NCBI GenBank assembly: GCA_024685655.1
Contig: JAIKVO010000017.1
Coordinates: forward strand, 1-33,991
Length of the DNA stretch: 33,991 nt
Reading direction: 5' to 3'
DNA from: Treponemataceae bacterium
Lineage (GTDB): Bacteria; Spirochaetota; Spirochaetia; Treponematales; Treponemataceae
Shown: positions 7,911-15,350 of the stretch, one piece after another
Layout of the letters: the number at the start of each line of letters is the position of its first letter
Position numbering within the stretch: the stretch's first letter is position 1
Notes under the pieces: generated by a model
Databases searched by the model: none
What the model saw: the letters and a program-made list of their open reading frames with translations, nothing else
Told to the model about the DNA's origin: nothing
Program-made: the position numbers and the translations under genes

Positions 7911-8798
7911 CTATTTATTTTCAGTCCTCGATGTCAATTCATCTTTTATAGCCATTTTCGTAATTCCAAATTGTTGTATAAGTTTGTTGTACATTCCTTT
8001 TTTATACCAATCTCTTAATTCGTAAACTCTAGAAACTGTATAAGGATGTGTATAATTACCAAGCATAATTCTTACATTAGCCATAAGAGATTCAGGACCT
8101 TCCTGATATTGCTCATGGAAACGTTCTGCCTGATCTATAAATTCTTCAACATTGAATGTTTCTTTAGCTACATCTACAAAACCTGCAAGTTTTGCTAAGG
8201 AAGAAATTGAACTATCCAAATCTTGAACACACAACAACCCTGCTCTATCAGCAGTATATTCAGACATTCTATTCCATTTATACAAAGCAGAATTCAAAGC
8301 AAGAACTGCAACAACACCACCAATAGGAATAGCTCCGATAAGAATTTCGTTTCCCCACATCTGTAAATATGATGCCAAAGATTTATACAAAATATGCTCA
8401 CTCTTTATATGTCCAAGTTCATGTCCAAAAATAAAACGCAATTCTTGTTCAGAAAGAAATTCTACACATTCACTTGTTATACATACCAAAGGATTTGCAA
8501 TTCCCATTGTATAAGCATTTATTTGCGGACTTCTTACAAGAAACAGTGGCGGTTGTTTTATATCAAGAATACTACAGCAATCTGTAAATATATCATACAA
8601 TCTTGAATACTGATGGCTATTAATCTCAAGATAACTTGCTTTATGCTCCATAATAATAACCTTATCAGAAAAAGAGTCATTAAATTTCTTTACAGCATTA
8701 CTAAGCATAGGAATAGATTCCAACAATTGTTTTGCATTCACATCCCAAATATGTTCATAACTATTAGGTGTTAAACCATTTAATTGACTTCGTTCCAT
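7911..8798 (-). CDS. M48-family zinc metalloprotease (copy A)
   Basis: The catalytic motif HELGH lies at 126-130 within FIFGHELGHIKSEH, and the third zinc ligand Glu180 lies in SEYTADRAGLL. These are the signatures of M48 peptidases such as HtpX and Ste24, which act at membranes. One hydrophobic stretch, IGAIPIGGVVAVLALNSA (154-171), separates the two motifs. The protein (295 residues) is closely similar to the product at 12944-13915, with HELGH at the same residue number, but it lacks the C-terminal zinc ribbon. The ATG at 8798 is preferred: AGAGG is 8 bases upstream, while the longer frame would need TTG at 8831. It lies between YbjN-like and DUF697-like genes, so a membrane quality-control or activation role is inferred. 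Confidence 0.88.
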   Translation of the reverse strand: MERSQLNGLTPNSYEHIWDVNAKQLLESIPMLSNAVKKFNDSFSDKVIIMEHKASYLEINSHQYSRLYDIFTDCCSILDIKQPPLFLVRSPQINAYTMGIANPLVCITSECVEFLSEQELRFIFGHELGHIKSEHILYKSLASYLQMWGNEILIGAIPIGGVVAVLALNSALYKWNRMSEYTADRAGLLCVQDLDSSISSLAKLAGFVDVAKETFNVEEFIDQAERFHEQYQEGPESLMANVRIMLGNYTHPYTVSRVYELRDWYKKGMYNKLIQQFGITKMAIKDELTSRTENK

Positions 8799-8836
8799 AA
8801 TAGCAACCTCTTTACCGTATAATAACTCCAATGAAA

Positions 8837-9268
8837 TTAGTCTAAAAACTTTTTCAAAAATTCACTAAAAAACTGCCATGCTGTCCTAGCAAATGTTAAA
8901 ATCATAGCATCTTTTATATATTCATCCGGGAGTTCATTCCAAATTGTATTACACCAACTAATTCCAACATTACCTTCTTCAATAACATAAACTTGTGGCA
9001 TATAGTGTGTTGCATTCCAAGTATTACAAAATAAAACTGCATCCGGTATTTTTGCTTTAGGAATTTCATAATCATCCAAAAAACCTTTCAGTAGCATCAA
9101 GCTATCATCAATTTCTATCATGATTACAATATCCTTAGAGCAACCATCATCATGTTTTAAGGTAAATACAATTTCAGGCGGGTCTGTAGTATTATTAGGC
9201 TCAAGCATATTATGATTGATTCCAGCCGTGTCTAATATACTACTTATTTTTTCAACAATTTCTTTCAT
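8837..9268 (-). CDS. YbjN-like protein (copy 2)
   Basis: The 143 residues begin MKEIVEKISSILDTAG and carry the motif of the other two copies: IPDAVLFCNTWNATHYMPQV, then VIEEGNVGISW, LPDEYIKDAM and a final aromatic helix (TAWQFFSEFLKKF). It differs from the other copies in replacing IDIDxSDDY with a diverged segment (NELPDEY). The ribosome site is poor (AAAAGAG). It directly follows copy 1, 28 bases away, and precedes the M48 protease. Small, acidic, no signal peptide. The YbjN assignment comes from motif reading only, and a chaperone-like role is inferred. Confidence 0.68.
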   Translation of the reverse strand: MKEIVEKISSILDTAGINHNMLEPNNTTDPPEIVFTLKHDDGCSKDIVIMIEIDDSLMLLKGFLDDYEIPKAKIPDAVLFCNTWNATHYMPQVYVIEEGNVGISWCNTIWNELPDEYIKDAMILTFARTAWQFFSEFLKKFLD

Positions 9269-9296
9269 TATAAACTCTTTTTTTCTCGCTTATTTC

Positions 9297-9833
9297 TCAA
9301 GCAAAGTTATTTAAAAAATCACAATAAAACTTATATGTATGAGAGAGAAATACTATAATCATATTCTCTCTAATATAATCATCAGAAACATCTATATCGA
9401 TAAAAAAACAACAATCAGCAGAAAGTTTTCCATCTTCCGAAACGGAAACTGTTGGTATATAATTTTTTGAATTCCATAAATTACAAAACAATATAACATC
9501 TGGAATTTTATCATTCTCTATAAAAAAGTCTGTTACCCCACCGAGCATAAACATATTGTCCTGTATTGCAAAAACAATATAAACATCTCTTTTTAATGTA
9601 TCATCCTTTTCAAACTTCAACACAATTCTAGGTAACTTATTTTTTGTTTCTGACGGTACAATATTGTAAACAGCCTCCTCTTTGTCTAAAATTTTACAAA
9701 TTCTCTCTATTGTTACTGGCATCATACTTTTTTCTTCCTTTGGTAAAACAGATATAACAGTTTTATTGTTATTTGAACTTATAATGCTCTTTATTGCATC
9801 TCCTGCAACTTTTAATAATGGAGCCCAATTCAT
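9297..9833 (-). CDS. YbjN-like protein with N-terminal amphipathic helix (copy 1)
   Basis: The C-terminal 140 residues match the other two YbjN-like proteins: MPVTIERICKILD, IPDVILFCNLWNSKNYIPTV, SVSEDGKLSAD, IDIDVSDDYIRENM and a final FYCDFLNNF. This copy has about 37 extra N-terminal residues (MNWAPLLKVAGDAIKSIISS, then an Asn/Lys linker), which could form a membrane-binding or protein-docking helix. AGGAGA before the ATG at 9833 supports the long start, although MMPVTIE within the frame corresponds to the start of copy 3. It follows the large Hsp70-like gene by 13 bases, so the two are probably co-translated; the extra helix may target it to the same membrane-bound machine. Confidence 0.7.
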   Translation of the reverse strand: MNWAPLLKVAGDAIKSIISSNNNKTVISVLPKEEKSMMPVTIERICKILDKEEAVYNIVPSETKNKLPRIVLKFEKDDTLKRDVYIVFAIQDNMFMLGGVTDFFIENDKIPDVILFCNLWNSKNYIPTVSVSEDGKLSADCCFFIDIDVSDDYIRENMIIVFLSHTYKFYCDFLNNFA

Positions 9834-9846
9834 AAATATACTTCTC

Positions 9847-12207
9847 CTATAATCTTTCTAACCGTTGCGCTATTTGATCTCGCAGAGACATAGGAGCTTC
9901 TTTTTTATCTTGTTCCCACTCTGTCCTTACCGCATTGTTTTCAATTGCATAACGGATTTCCGTTATACAACGATCTATTTCTAACTTTTCAATTATAGCA
10001 GCCGATAAGTCATTTTTGGTTTTTTCAGAGGAAAATGAATTGTAAATTTCTTGTTTTATCTTATTCTTTTGTTCAGGAAGTTTTCCTGTTAAAACTTTTT
10101 CCGGTATTAAATTTCTTGCCGTTTGAGGAAAATTCCAACTGCAAATTTTCGACATAATAGAATTTTTAAAACCATCAAGCCCTTCTTGAACCAATTTAGC
10201 TATTCCAACTCCAGCAAGTACAGCCAATACAGCCCACCCTGGTCCAGGAATTGCGGCCAATACTGTAAAAATAATACCAGATAAAGTAGCTGGAAGCAAC
10301 GAAATAATACCAAGAATAACTACTAAAAGTGAAGGAAAACAAGTAGTTCCAATTATACCTATAATTATTGATATTAAACTATTTAAAATATCAAATCCTA
10401 CGTCTAAAGATTCTAAAGATATCATAGAACCCTTACTCTTATCTAATCCTGGCACATTCACGTTAGGAAAGATTATATCCTTTATAGGAATATCAACACC
10501 ATATTTTTGTCCCATTCTCGATAGCTTTTGAGCAATTTTATCAACTATACCTTCCAGCCAGTTTTTTATAATACGATTATATTGATCATTATATTTTAGT
10601 ATATTTTTTAAACCGTCTTCGCTGCATTTGTGTTTTATTACTTCAATTGAATCTTCTAGCGTTGCTATTTCACCTTTTTTCCAATTCAATAATTGTGTTT
10701 TTATTACATCATCTATAATATAATCTGCCAGAAATTCTGATACATTTTCTGCCAGATTTATAACATCTTCCTCTATAATAGAAGGCAGGTGACGTGAAAA
10801 AATTTCAATATTTTCTTTAAATTCCCGAGAACGCTCATTACTTATACCTGCATAAACCAATCCGTTAGCAATTGAACAAGCTCTGCTAGGATCCTTTGTA
10901 GGTTTTATTCCAAAGACTCTCTCACAAGCTCTGTTAACAGAGGGCATTACAGAAGCACTACCTGTTAAAATCAATGTTCCAACATTATAATCTTTTGATT
11001 TTAGAATGTTATTCTGTTCTGAAAGATACCGAACTAATTCTTCTTCCCAAGTATTATTATCTACGAGATTTAATACTTCTTCAGACTGCTCCAATTCTGA
11101 TTGCAAAACATCTTTTATCGGTTGCTTTTCTATGTTTTTCAAATCCTCATAAGTGAAGTTCTCCCGAACTTTTCCACCATCACTTCCAGGCATTTTTATC
11201 TCTACAGTAGGATTCGGTTCGTCTGCATCTATATCTTTACTTTTAGTAAAAACAGCTTCCTTTGCATACCTACACGCAAGTAACATCTGTTTTTCACCAT
11301 TATTATTTCTGACATAATCGTCATAGTATTCATACACATTCTTTTTCTTTATACATTCTTTAAAAAAATTCAAAATTTGATAATCTATAATTCTTGCACC
11401 AAGGTATGTATTGCCATCATTATGTGCATCCCCATTTTGTTTCAGAGCAGTCAAATCTACTGTAGAAGAACCAACATCTAATAAAAGGAAAGTATTATCT
11501 TTATTATTTATTCCGTAGGTTTTTCGTGTATATAAAAAAGCCGCTCTTGATTCTGCATCCATTATTAATTCAGAAGGATATACATTTCCTTTGTATTCAA
11601 AGCTTCCTTTCCCTAAACATGTTTGCTGCATTATTTTTTTATATATAGCAACATCTAAGGCTCCTTTTTCTTGCTCCAGCCCCCATTTAGTCGGATGCCC
11701 TACACAAAATGTAAAGGAGTCAATTTTATCACCCGCTTTAAAATATGGTTCTAACTCATCCATAAAACAATACTCATTTCCATCCTTGTCAATTGTTTTA
11801 TAATAAAAAAGGGTATCGGTAAAAGTAACAATATCATCACGTAACTTTAACAAAGACTCCGGCAATTCAACACCAGGCCAATCAGAAGTCTCTTCTTTAA
11901 AAATTCTATATAAGTCGGCTAAATCTTGCTCTGTATAATTTTTCAACAAATCAGTCGGACGTTTCTTAAAATTTCCAACAAAATAACTGTTGGCATCCAT
12001 TTTTTTCCTTACAATCTTATTTCCCAGAAAAATATTATCACCAATCTTACAAAAAGCAGTCGGTATAGGTATATCGTTTTTATTCATAGTGGGCATAATA
12101 AAAGATTTAACCGTTTCTTCCGGAGCTTTAGGATCATCTGTCCAAACGTTATAACTAACAATTGTCTCGCCATCGCCTAAATCATATCCAATATAAATTT
12201 TTCTCAT
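9847..12207 (-). CDS. Large Hsp70-like ATPase with C-terminal membrane hairpin
   Basis: The 786 residues have an Hsp70/actin-type nucleotide fold: phosphate-1 GYDLGDGETI (7-16), phosphate-2 LLLDVGSSTVDLT (241-253) and adenosine loop LILTGSASVMP (412-422). The loops are more diverged than in the 651-residue protein: GSS replaces GGG in phosphate 2, and there are insertions at about 85-210. No DnaK substrate-binding domain follows. Residues 460-600 are helical; 605-675 hold hydrophobic, Gly/Pro-rich segments able to form a membrane hairpin; the tail (690-760) resembles that of the other protein (FPQTARNLIPEK against FLPKAVTKTLF, both followed by a CI.EI.A(I/L) helix). GAGGTG sits 6 bases before the ATG. 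The coiled-coil gene ends 2 bases upstream, so the two are coupled. Confidence 0.8.
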   Translation of the reverse strand: MRKIYIGYDLGDGETIVSYNVWTDDPKAPEETVKSFIMPTMNKNDIPIPTAFCKIGDNIFLGNKIVRKKMDANSYFVGNFKKRPTDLLKNYTEQDLADLYRIFKEETSDWPGVELPESLLKLRDDIVTFTDTLFYYKTIDKDGNEYCFMDELEPYFKAGDKIDSFTFCVGHPTKWGLEQEKGALDVAIYKKIMQQTCLGKGSFEYKGNVYPSELIMDAESRAAFLYTRKTYGINNKDNTFLLLDVGSSTVDLTALKQNGDAHNDGNTYLGARIIDYQILNFFKECIKKKNVYEYYDDYVRNNNGEKQMLLACRYAKEAVFTKSKDIDADEPNPTVEIKMPGSDGGKVRENFTYEDLKNIEKQPIKDVLQSELEQSEEVLNLVDNNTWEEELVRYLSEQNNILKSKDYNVGTLILTGSASVMPSVNRACERVFGIKPTKDPSRACSIANGLVYAGISNERSREFKENIEIFSRHLPSIIEEDVINLAENVSEFLADYIIDDVIKTQLLNWKKGEIATLEDSIEVIKHKCSEDGLKNILKYNDQYNRIIKNWLEGIVDKIAQKLSRMGQKYGVDIPIKDIIFPNVNVPGLDKSKGSMISLESLDVGFDILNSLISIIIGIIGTTCFPSLLVVILGIISLLPATLSGIIFTVLAAIPGPGWAVLAVLAGVGIAKLVQEGLDGFKNSIMSKICSWNFPQTARNLIPEKVLTGKLPEQKNKIKQEIYNSFSSEKTKNDLSAAIIEKLEIDRCITEIRYAIENNAVRTEWEQDKKEAPMSLRDQIAQRLERL

Positions 12208-12209
12208 TT

Positions 12210-12899
12210 TTACACCTCTTCAAAAAAAGATCCCATACGTAATACTTTCCCATTTTTAAGCAAACAAGGAAGTCCCTCTTTTCTATTTCTTTTTATTTGT
12301 GTTCGTATTATTTCAAATTTCTCATCACGATTTTCATCTGTATTCCAATCTACAGATATACCGTTAGTTCTTAATGTTGATTCAATTAAGTCCTGCATAT
12401 TATTCAAATCTTGAGTTTGAGAAAAATCTTTTATGCTTGACAATAAATATTGCAACAATTCAAGATATGAATCTGTTTCTTTTTCTTTACTACTCAGTTT
12501 TGCTTTCAGATTGTCTTTTTCTTCTTTTATACTGTTTTTCTCACATTCAAGAAGATTTATTCGACCAGCATCTTCTTCAAGTAACTTCATATACTTTTCT
12601 TCATTATTCTTGCTACTATCAATATTTTTTAGTTTAAATATACAAGACGACAAAACTTTCAACTGATCTTTAATATCATCTGTTTTTAGAATTTTATAAC
12701 CAGCCATATCATACAACGTAGAATTAAGGCTTCCCAAAAAAGATAAAATGTTGTGAAAAAAACTTTCTTTTTCAGACGCATTGGATTTTGACAAATTACC
12801 CTGCATATCATCAAAAATCGATTTTAGTTTATCGTACACTTGCTCTTCGGTATTACAACTACCTATTTCAGTAATAATCGTATCAATTTTTCGATCCAT
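12210..12899 (-). CDS. Coiled-coil protein, candidate exchange factor or adaptor for the adjacent Hsp70-like ATPase
   Basis: No family is recognised with certainty. Residues 1-100 are helical; about 100-150 form a strong coiled coil (KNNEEKYMKLLEEDAG, then ECEKNSIKEEKDNLKAKLSS); after a helical stretch the protein ends with KRNRKEGLPCLLKNGKVLRM and an acidic tail. A long coiled coil followed by a small beta part with G(K)VLR is the layout of GrpE, the nucleotide-exchange factor of Hsp70, and the gene lies 2 bases before an Hsp70-like gene. This makes an exchange-factor role plausible, but it rests on layout and position, not on clear homology. AGGAGTG precedes the ATG. No signal peptide or membrane segment. 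Confidence 0.68.
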   Translation of the reverse strand: MDRKIDTIITEIGSCNTEEQVYDKLKSIFDDMQGNLSKSNASEKESFFHNILSFLGSLNSTLYDMAGYKILKTDDIKDQLKVLSSCIFKLKNIDSSKNNEEKYMKLLEEDAGRINLLECEKNSIKEEKDNLKAKLSSKEKETDSYLELLQYLLSSIKDFSQTQDLNNMQDLIESTLRTNGISVDWNTDENRDEKFEIIRTQIKRNRKEGLPCLLKNGKVLRMGSFFEEV

Positions 12900-12943
12900 A
12901 ATTTACACTCCTAAAGTGTTATTAAAAATCAATCCAATAATCA

Positions 12944-13915
12944 TCATTGTGCAGATGCTGGTCTTCCACATTCAGGACAAAAGAATTCACTTAACGGAAC
13001 CTTATCAAAACCACAGTTCTGACATTTTTTAAAACCTGGAAGTTTTACCACCTCTTCAATTGAATGGTGTGGCATTTCTTTTCCATATACAATTCGATCA
13101 TAAGCCCCCTCGTTATACCATTTATTCAGCTCGCAGACTCTTAAGACTGTATACGGATGGGTTTGATCTCCTAAAGCAACAGCCGTTCCCAGCAATAACC
13201 CCTCAATTTTTTCATTATATTTTTTGTATATTTTTTCAGAATGCTTTAAAAAATCAAATAAATTAAACTCATCATCTGTATTTTTTAAAAAACCAGCAAA
13301 TTTTGACAAAGCAGACACAGAATCACTTATATTCTGAGTGCATAATAAGCCTACTCTGTCAGCAGTTAATTCAGACATCCTATACCATTTATAAAGAGCT
13401 GAATGTAACGCAACCACAGCCATAGATCCTACTGGTGATGGCAGAGTTCCGACAATGAGGTCATTTCCATAATCTGTGTTAAAAAAATTTACCAATGAAT
13501 GATTCAACATGTGTTCGCTCTTTATATGTCCAAGTTCATGACCTAAAACAAAACGTAATTCACCTTCTGATAATAATTCAATACAACCACTTGTGACACA
13601 AACCAAAGGCGTCGTTATTCCTGTGGTATATGCATTTATCGCAGCGTTTCGTATAAGAAATAATGGAGGTACTGGAATATCAAGGATTTGACAACAATCT
13701 ACAAAAATTTCATAAATTCTTTTATATTGTGTTCTACTAATCTCAAGATAACTTAGATAATGATTCAATGTCACAATGTTATCTGAAAAATATTTATTAA
13801 AAAGCTTTACTAAAGTACTTAAATACTTTACAGATTCCAATCCTTTTTTTGCTTTTATATCCCAAGTATGTTCATATGACTGTGTATTTAATCCGTTAAG
13901 TATAACTCTTTCCAT
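12944..13915 (-). CDS. M48-family zinc metalloprotease with C-terminal zinc ribbon (copy B)
   Basis: The HELGH motif is at 126-130 in VLGHELGHIKSEH, and the third ligand Glu is in SELTADRVGLL (about 182-191), as in copy A at 7911-8798. The two proteins match along nearly their whole length: both begin MER..LNGL and share SYEH.WD, FVDCC or FTDCC, PPLFL(V/I)R, INAYT.GI and THPYTV.RV.EL. This copy adds a zinc ribbon at the end: CQNCGFDKV...FFCPECG, shared in type with the DUF697-like protein. The ATG at 13915 follows AGGAGG at ideal spacing; a longer frame from 13954 lacks such a site. It is probably the first gene of the main unit, followed after 44 bases by the coiled-coil gene. Confidence 0.88.
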   Translation of the reverse strand: MERVILNGLNTQSYEHTWDIKAKKGLESVKYLSTLVKLFNKYFSDNIVTLNHYLSYLEISRTQYKRIYEIFVDCCQILDIPVPPLFLIRNAAINAYTTGITTPLVCVTSGCIELLSEGELRFVLGHELGHIKSEHMLNHSLVNFFNTDYGNDLIVGTLPSPVGSMAVVALHSALYKWYRMSELTADRVGLLCTQNISDSVSALSKFAGFLKNTDDEFNLFDFLKHSEKIYKKYNEKIEGLLLGTAVALGDQTHPYTVLRVCELNKWYNEGAYDRIVYGKEMPHHSIEEVVKLPGFKKCQNCGFDKVPLSEFFCPECGRPASAQ

Positions 13916-14007
13916 AATTAAAACCTCCTGAAGGCGTCTGTTGACTAGAATCACTTAGAAATTTATGGTGTATTCATAACTATAAACTGCTTAACATTTT
14001 CTTAATT

Positions 14008-14376
14008 TTACCTTATCTTGTTCAATATTTCCAGATATTCCTGTGCCATTTTTCTAAATTCTCGAGCATTCATAAGTAGTCCATTTTTGACCGAATAGGA
14101 ACTACATTTTTCCGCTGATCTTTCTGCTTGTTCTGCATTAGCTATAGCTTTGTCGTACAATCTTTTATATTCCTGCACATAACTGTCCGGAAAAATATGA
14201 TCTCTACAAGAATGTCCGCAAGTACAATAACAGACTCCTGCTCTATCACCTTTACATTTAAAGTATGTACAAGAACAATATTTACAACTTGCACGGTTAT
14301 TAATATGAGTAGTTGCAAAAGCAATACCAGAAACAACAACTGCAAGAATTACAAAAACGATGATTTTCTTTTTCAT
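14008..14376 (-). CDS. Exported or anchored Cys-rich small protein
   Basis: The ATG at 14376 follows GAAGG; another ATG four codons upstream would contain that site within its own codons. Residues 1-22 are a signal peptide or anchor (MKKKIIVFVILAVVV...AFA). Next is a dense Cys/His cluster, CKYCSCTYFKCKGDRAGVCY followed by CTCGHSCRDH, with ten Cys and two His in about 32 residues, likely to bind metal or form disulfides. The last 60 residues are a charged helix with YKRLYDKAIANAEQAERSAEK. The family is not recognised. A matching candidate promoter lies at 14494. It sits 92 bases before the M48 protease start, so it could belong to the same unit or be separate. Confidence 0.6.
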   Translation of the reverse strand: MKKKIIVFVILAVVVSGIAFATTHINNRASCKYCSCTYFKCKGDRAGVCYCTCGHSCRDHIFPDSYVQEYKRLYDKAIANAEQAERSAEKCSSYSVKNGLLMNAREFRKMAQEYLEILNKIR

Positions 14377-14493
14377 AAAAACCTTCATATAGTATTTTAC
14401 TCCAGTTGAAAAATGGAACTAAAAAGTACAGGGAGTATAAAAAAGGTAGGAACAATTGTGTGCAGTAAGTAACTCTCTCCATATTTCGACTTG

Positions 14494-14507
14494 CTGTATA
14501 TCAAAGA
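14494..14507 (-). promoter_or_regulatory. Candidate extended -10 promoter, copy 1 of a shared 14-base element
   Basis: On the minus strand the sequence reads TCTTTGATATACAG, with an extended -10 of TG-A-TATACA. The identical 14 bases occur at 15167-15180 before the other small anchored-protein gene. No good -35 is seen, as expected for extended -10 promoters. The predicted leader to the ATG at 14376 is about 110 bases. Confidence 0.4.
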
Positions 14508-14546
14508 TATATATTCATATCTCAATATTTTTTTATCTTAATTGTT

Positions 14547-14568
14547 AATATTTGAATTGTCAAATATT
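14547..14568. repeat. AT-only palindrome followed by a T run
   Basis: AATATTTGA and TCAAATATT form a perfect 9-base inverted repeat around ATTG, followed on the plus strand by about nine T. It has terminator form in the plus direction, but no plus-strand gene precedes it and the stem has only two G-C pairs. It could be a protein-binding site. Confidence 0.35.
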
Positions 14569-14683
14569 TTTTTTTGTATTTTTAAAGAAATTTTGCAACT
14601 GTACCACATTGTGATTGGAGTATCAGAATGCTCCATTGTATTAATTGCCAATGATATCTATTCACTTAAAGCATGATGTTAGA

Positions 14684-15130
14684 CTAATACCCACGAGCTT
14701 CTCTTAATCTCTCTTCACAATTACGTACATGTTCCCGACAATTACGTAAGAGCTGAGATGATATCACAACCGATCCACTAAGTTTTTTACATTCTTCCTC
14801 ATAATTTTTCTGGGCCCATTCTAAATCACGTTTAGCATCTTCAAGATTTCTTTCTAATTGATTTATATATGCTTGACTGTATTTAGGTTTGTTTTCAGAA
14901 TTACTATTGCTATATGAATTATAGCTATTACTAGATGATTCATACTGGCTACCAGAATATCCCGAACTGCCTGAATAATAATTATTATTCTGTGTAGAAC
15001 TTGTTGAAGAAGCTACACTTTCTAAAAATGTATTAAAAGCACTCAAATCAAGTGTTTGACCTGTAAATACCGGTAAGATACAAACCATAACCAAAAGTAA
15101 ACCAAGAATTACACCTAAAACTTCACTCAT
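14684..15130 (-). CDS. Membrane-anchored protein with Ser/Asn/Tyr-rich linker and C-terminal coiled coil
   Basis: Residues 3-24 form a single membrane helix or uncleaved signal (LGVILGLLLVMVCILPVFTG). Residues about 40-80 are a low-complexity linker of Ser, Asn, Tyr and Gly with repeated (Y)SGS and NSYNSYS units. Residues 84-148 form a charged helix with heptad pattern (YINQLERNLEDAKRDLEWA; later NCREHVRNCEERLREARGY). The family is unknown. The layout suggests a protein anchored in the inner membrane with a helical domain beyond a flexible spacer. GGCAGG precedes the ATG closely. It is divergent from the XRE regulator gene, and the 220-base region between them carries the operators, so it may be under the same control. 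Confidence 0.65.
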   Translation of the reverse strand: MSEVLGVILGLLLVMVCILPVFTGQTLDLSAFNTFLESVASSTSSTQNNNYYSGSSGYSGSQYESSSNSYNSYSNSNSENKPKYSQAYINQLERNLEDAKRDLEWAQKNYEEECKKLSGSVVISSQLLRNCREHVRNCEERLREARGY

Positions 15131-15166
15131 AAACCTGCCCTTTTTGAAAAAAGTATTTATGATTTA

Positions 15167-15180
15167 CTGTATATCAAAGA
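15167..15180 (-). promoter_or_regulatory. Candidate extended -10 promoter, copy 2 of a shared 14-base element
   Basis: This is the same TCTTTGATATACAG as at 14494-14507. Transcription would begin near 15161, giving a leader of about 31 bases before the ATG at 15130. Presence of the element before two adjacent genes for small anchored proteins supports a shared promoter type. Confidence 0.42.
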
Positions 15181-15250
15181 ATAGAAGAAAAACGAATGGA
15201 GCCTGACTTTCTAGAGTTGAGAAAACATTTCCATGCCAAAGTTTTGATTT

Positions 15251-15279
15251 TTGACATTTACAAAATGTCACAGTAAATA
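15251..15279 (+). promoter_or_regulatory. Candidate promoter of the XRE regulator
   Basis: A perfect -35 TTGACA (15251-15256) is followed after 17 bases by a weak -10 TAAATA (15274-15279). The inverted repeat at 15252-15270 covers the -35 and the spacer, so a bound repressor would block RNA polymerase. Confidence 0.5.
15252..15270. promoter_or_regulatory. Candidate operator O1 (TGACA-N9-TGTCA)
   Basis: TGACATTT-ACA-AAATGTCA is a perfect inverted repeat with arms of 8 bases. The outer pattern TGACA-N9-TGTCA recurs at 15301-15319. Two such sites directly before an XRE-type gene point to autoregulation. Confidence 0.6.
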
Positions 15280-15300
15280 GTATATCACATTTTTTACTAT

Positions 15301-15319
15301 TGACAAGCAGTGAATGTCA
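15301..15319. promoter_or_regulatory. Candidate operator O2 (TGACA-N9-TGTCA)
   Basis: TGACA and TGTCA are separated by 9 bases, as in O1. The site starts 49 bases downstream of O1, between the candidate promoter and the XRE start codon. The inner bases differ from O1, which suggests that the outer pentamers are the contacts. Confidence 0.55.
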
Positions 15320-15350
15320 TCTTTGGGGCTTTATTTAGTAGCTTAATAAC

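Larger units (their letters stand above)
14377..14683. other. AT-rich intergenic stretch of about 307 bases
   Basis: No gene was found on either strand. The stretch holds a candidate extended -10 for the Cys-rich gene (14494-14507), an AT-only palindrome (14547-14568) followed by a T run, and a GGAG...CTCC inverted repeat near 14617-14634. Long A/T tracts are present throughout. It may be the leader and promoter region of the gene to its left and the 3' region of the gene to its right. Confidence 0.5.

Noticed and set aside
13913-13954. Longer start for M48 copy B at 13954
   Set aside because: The added 13 residues do not match copy A, and the AGGAGG site is placed for the ATG at 13915.
14547-14568. 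AT palindrome with T run as a terminator for the anchored-protein gene at 14684
   Set aside because: The T run is on the wrong side for the minus strand and the stem is almost only A-T pairs; kept only as a repeat.
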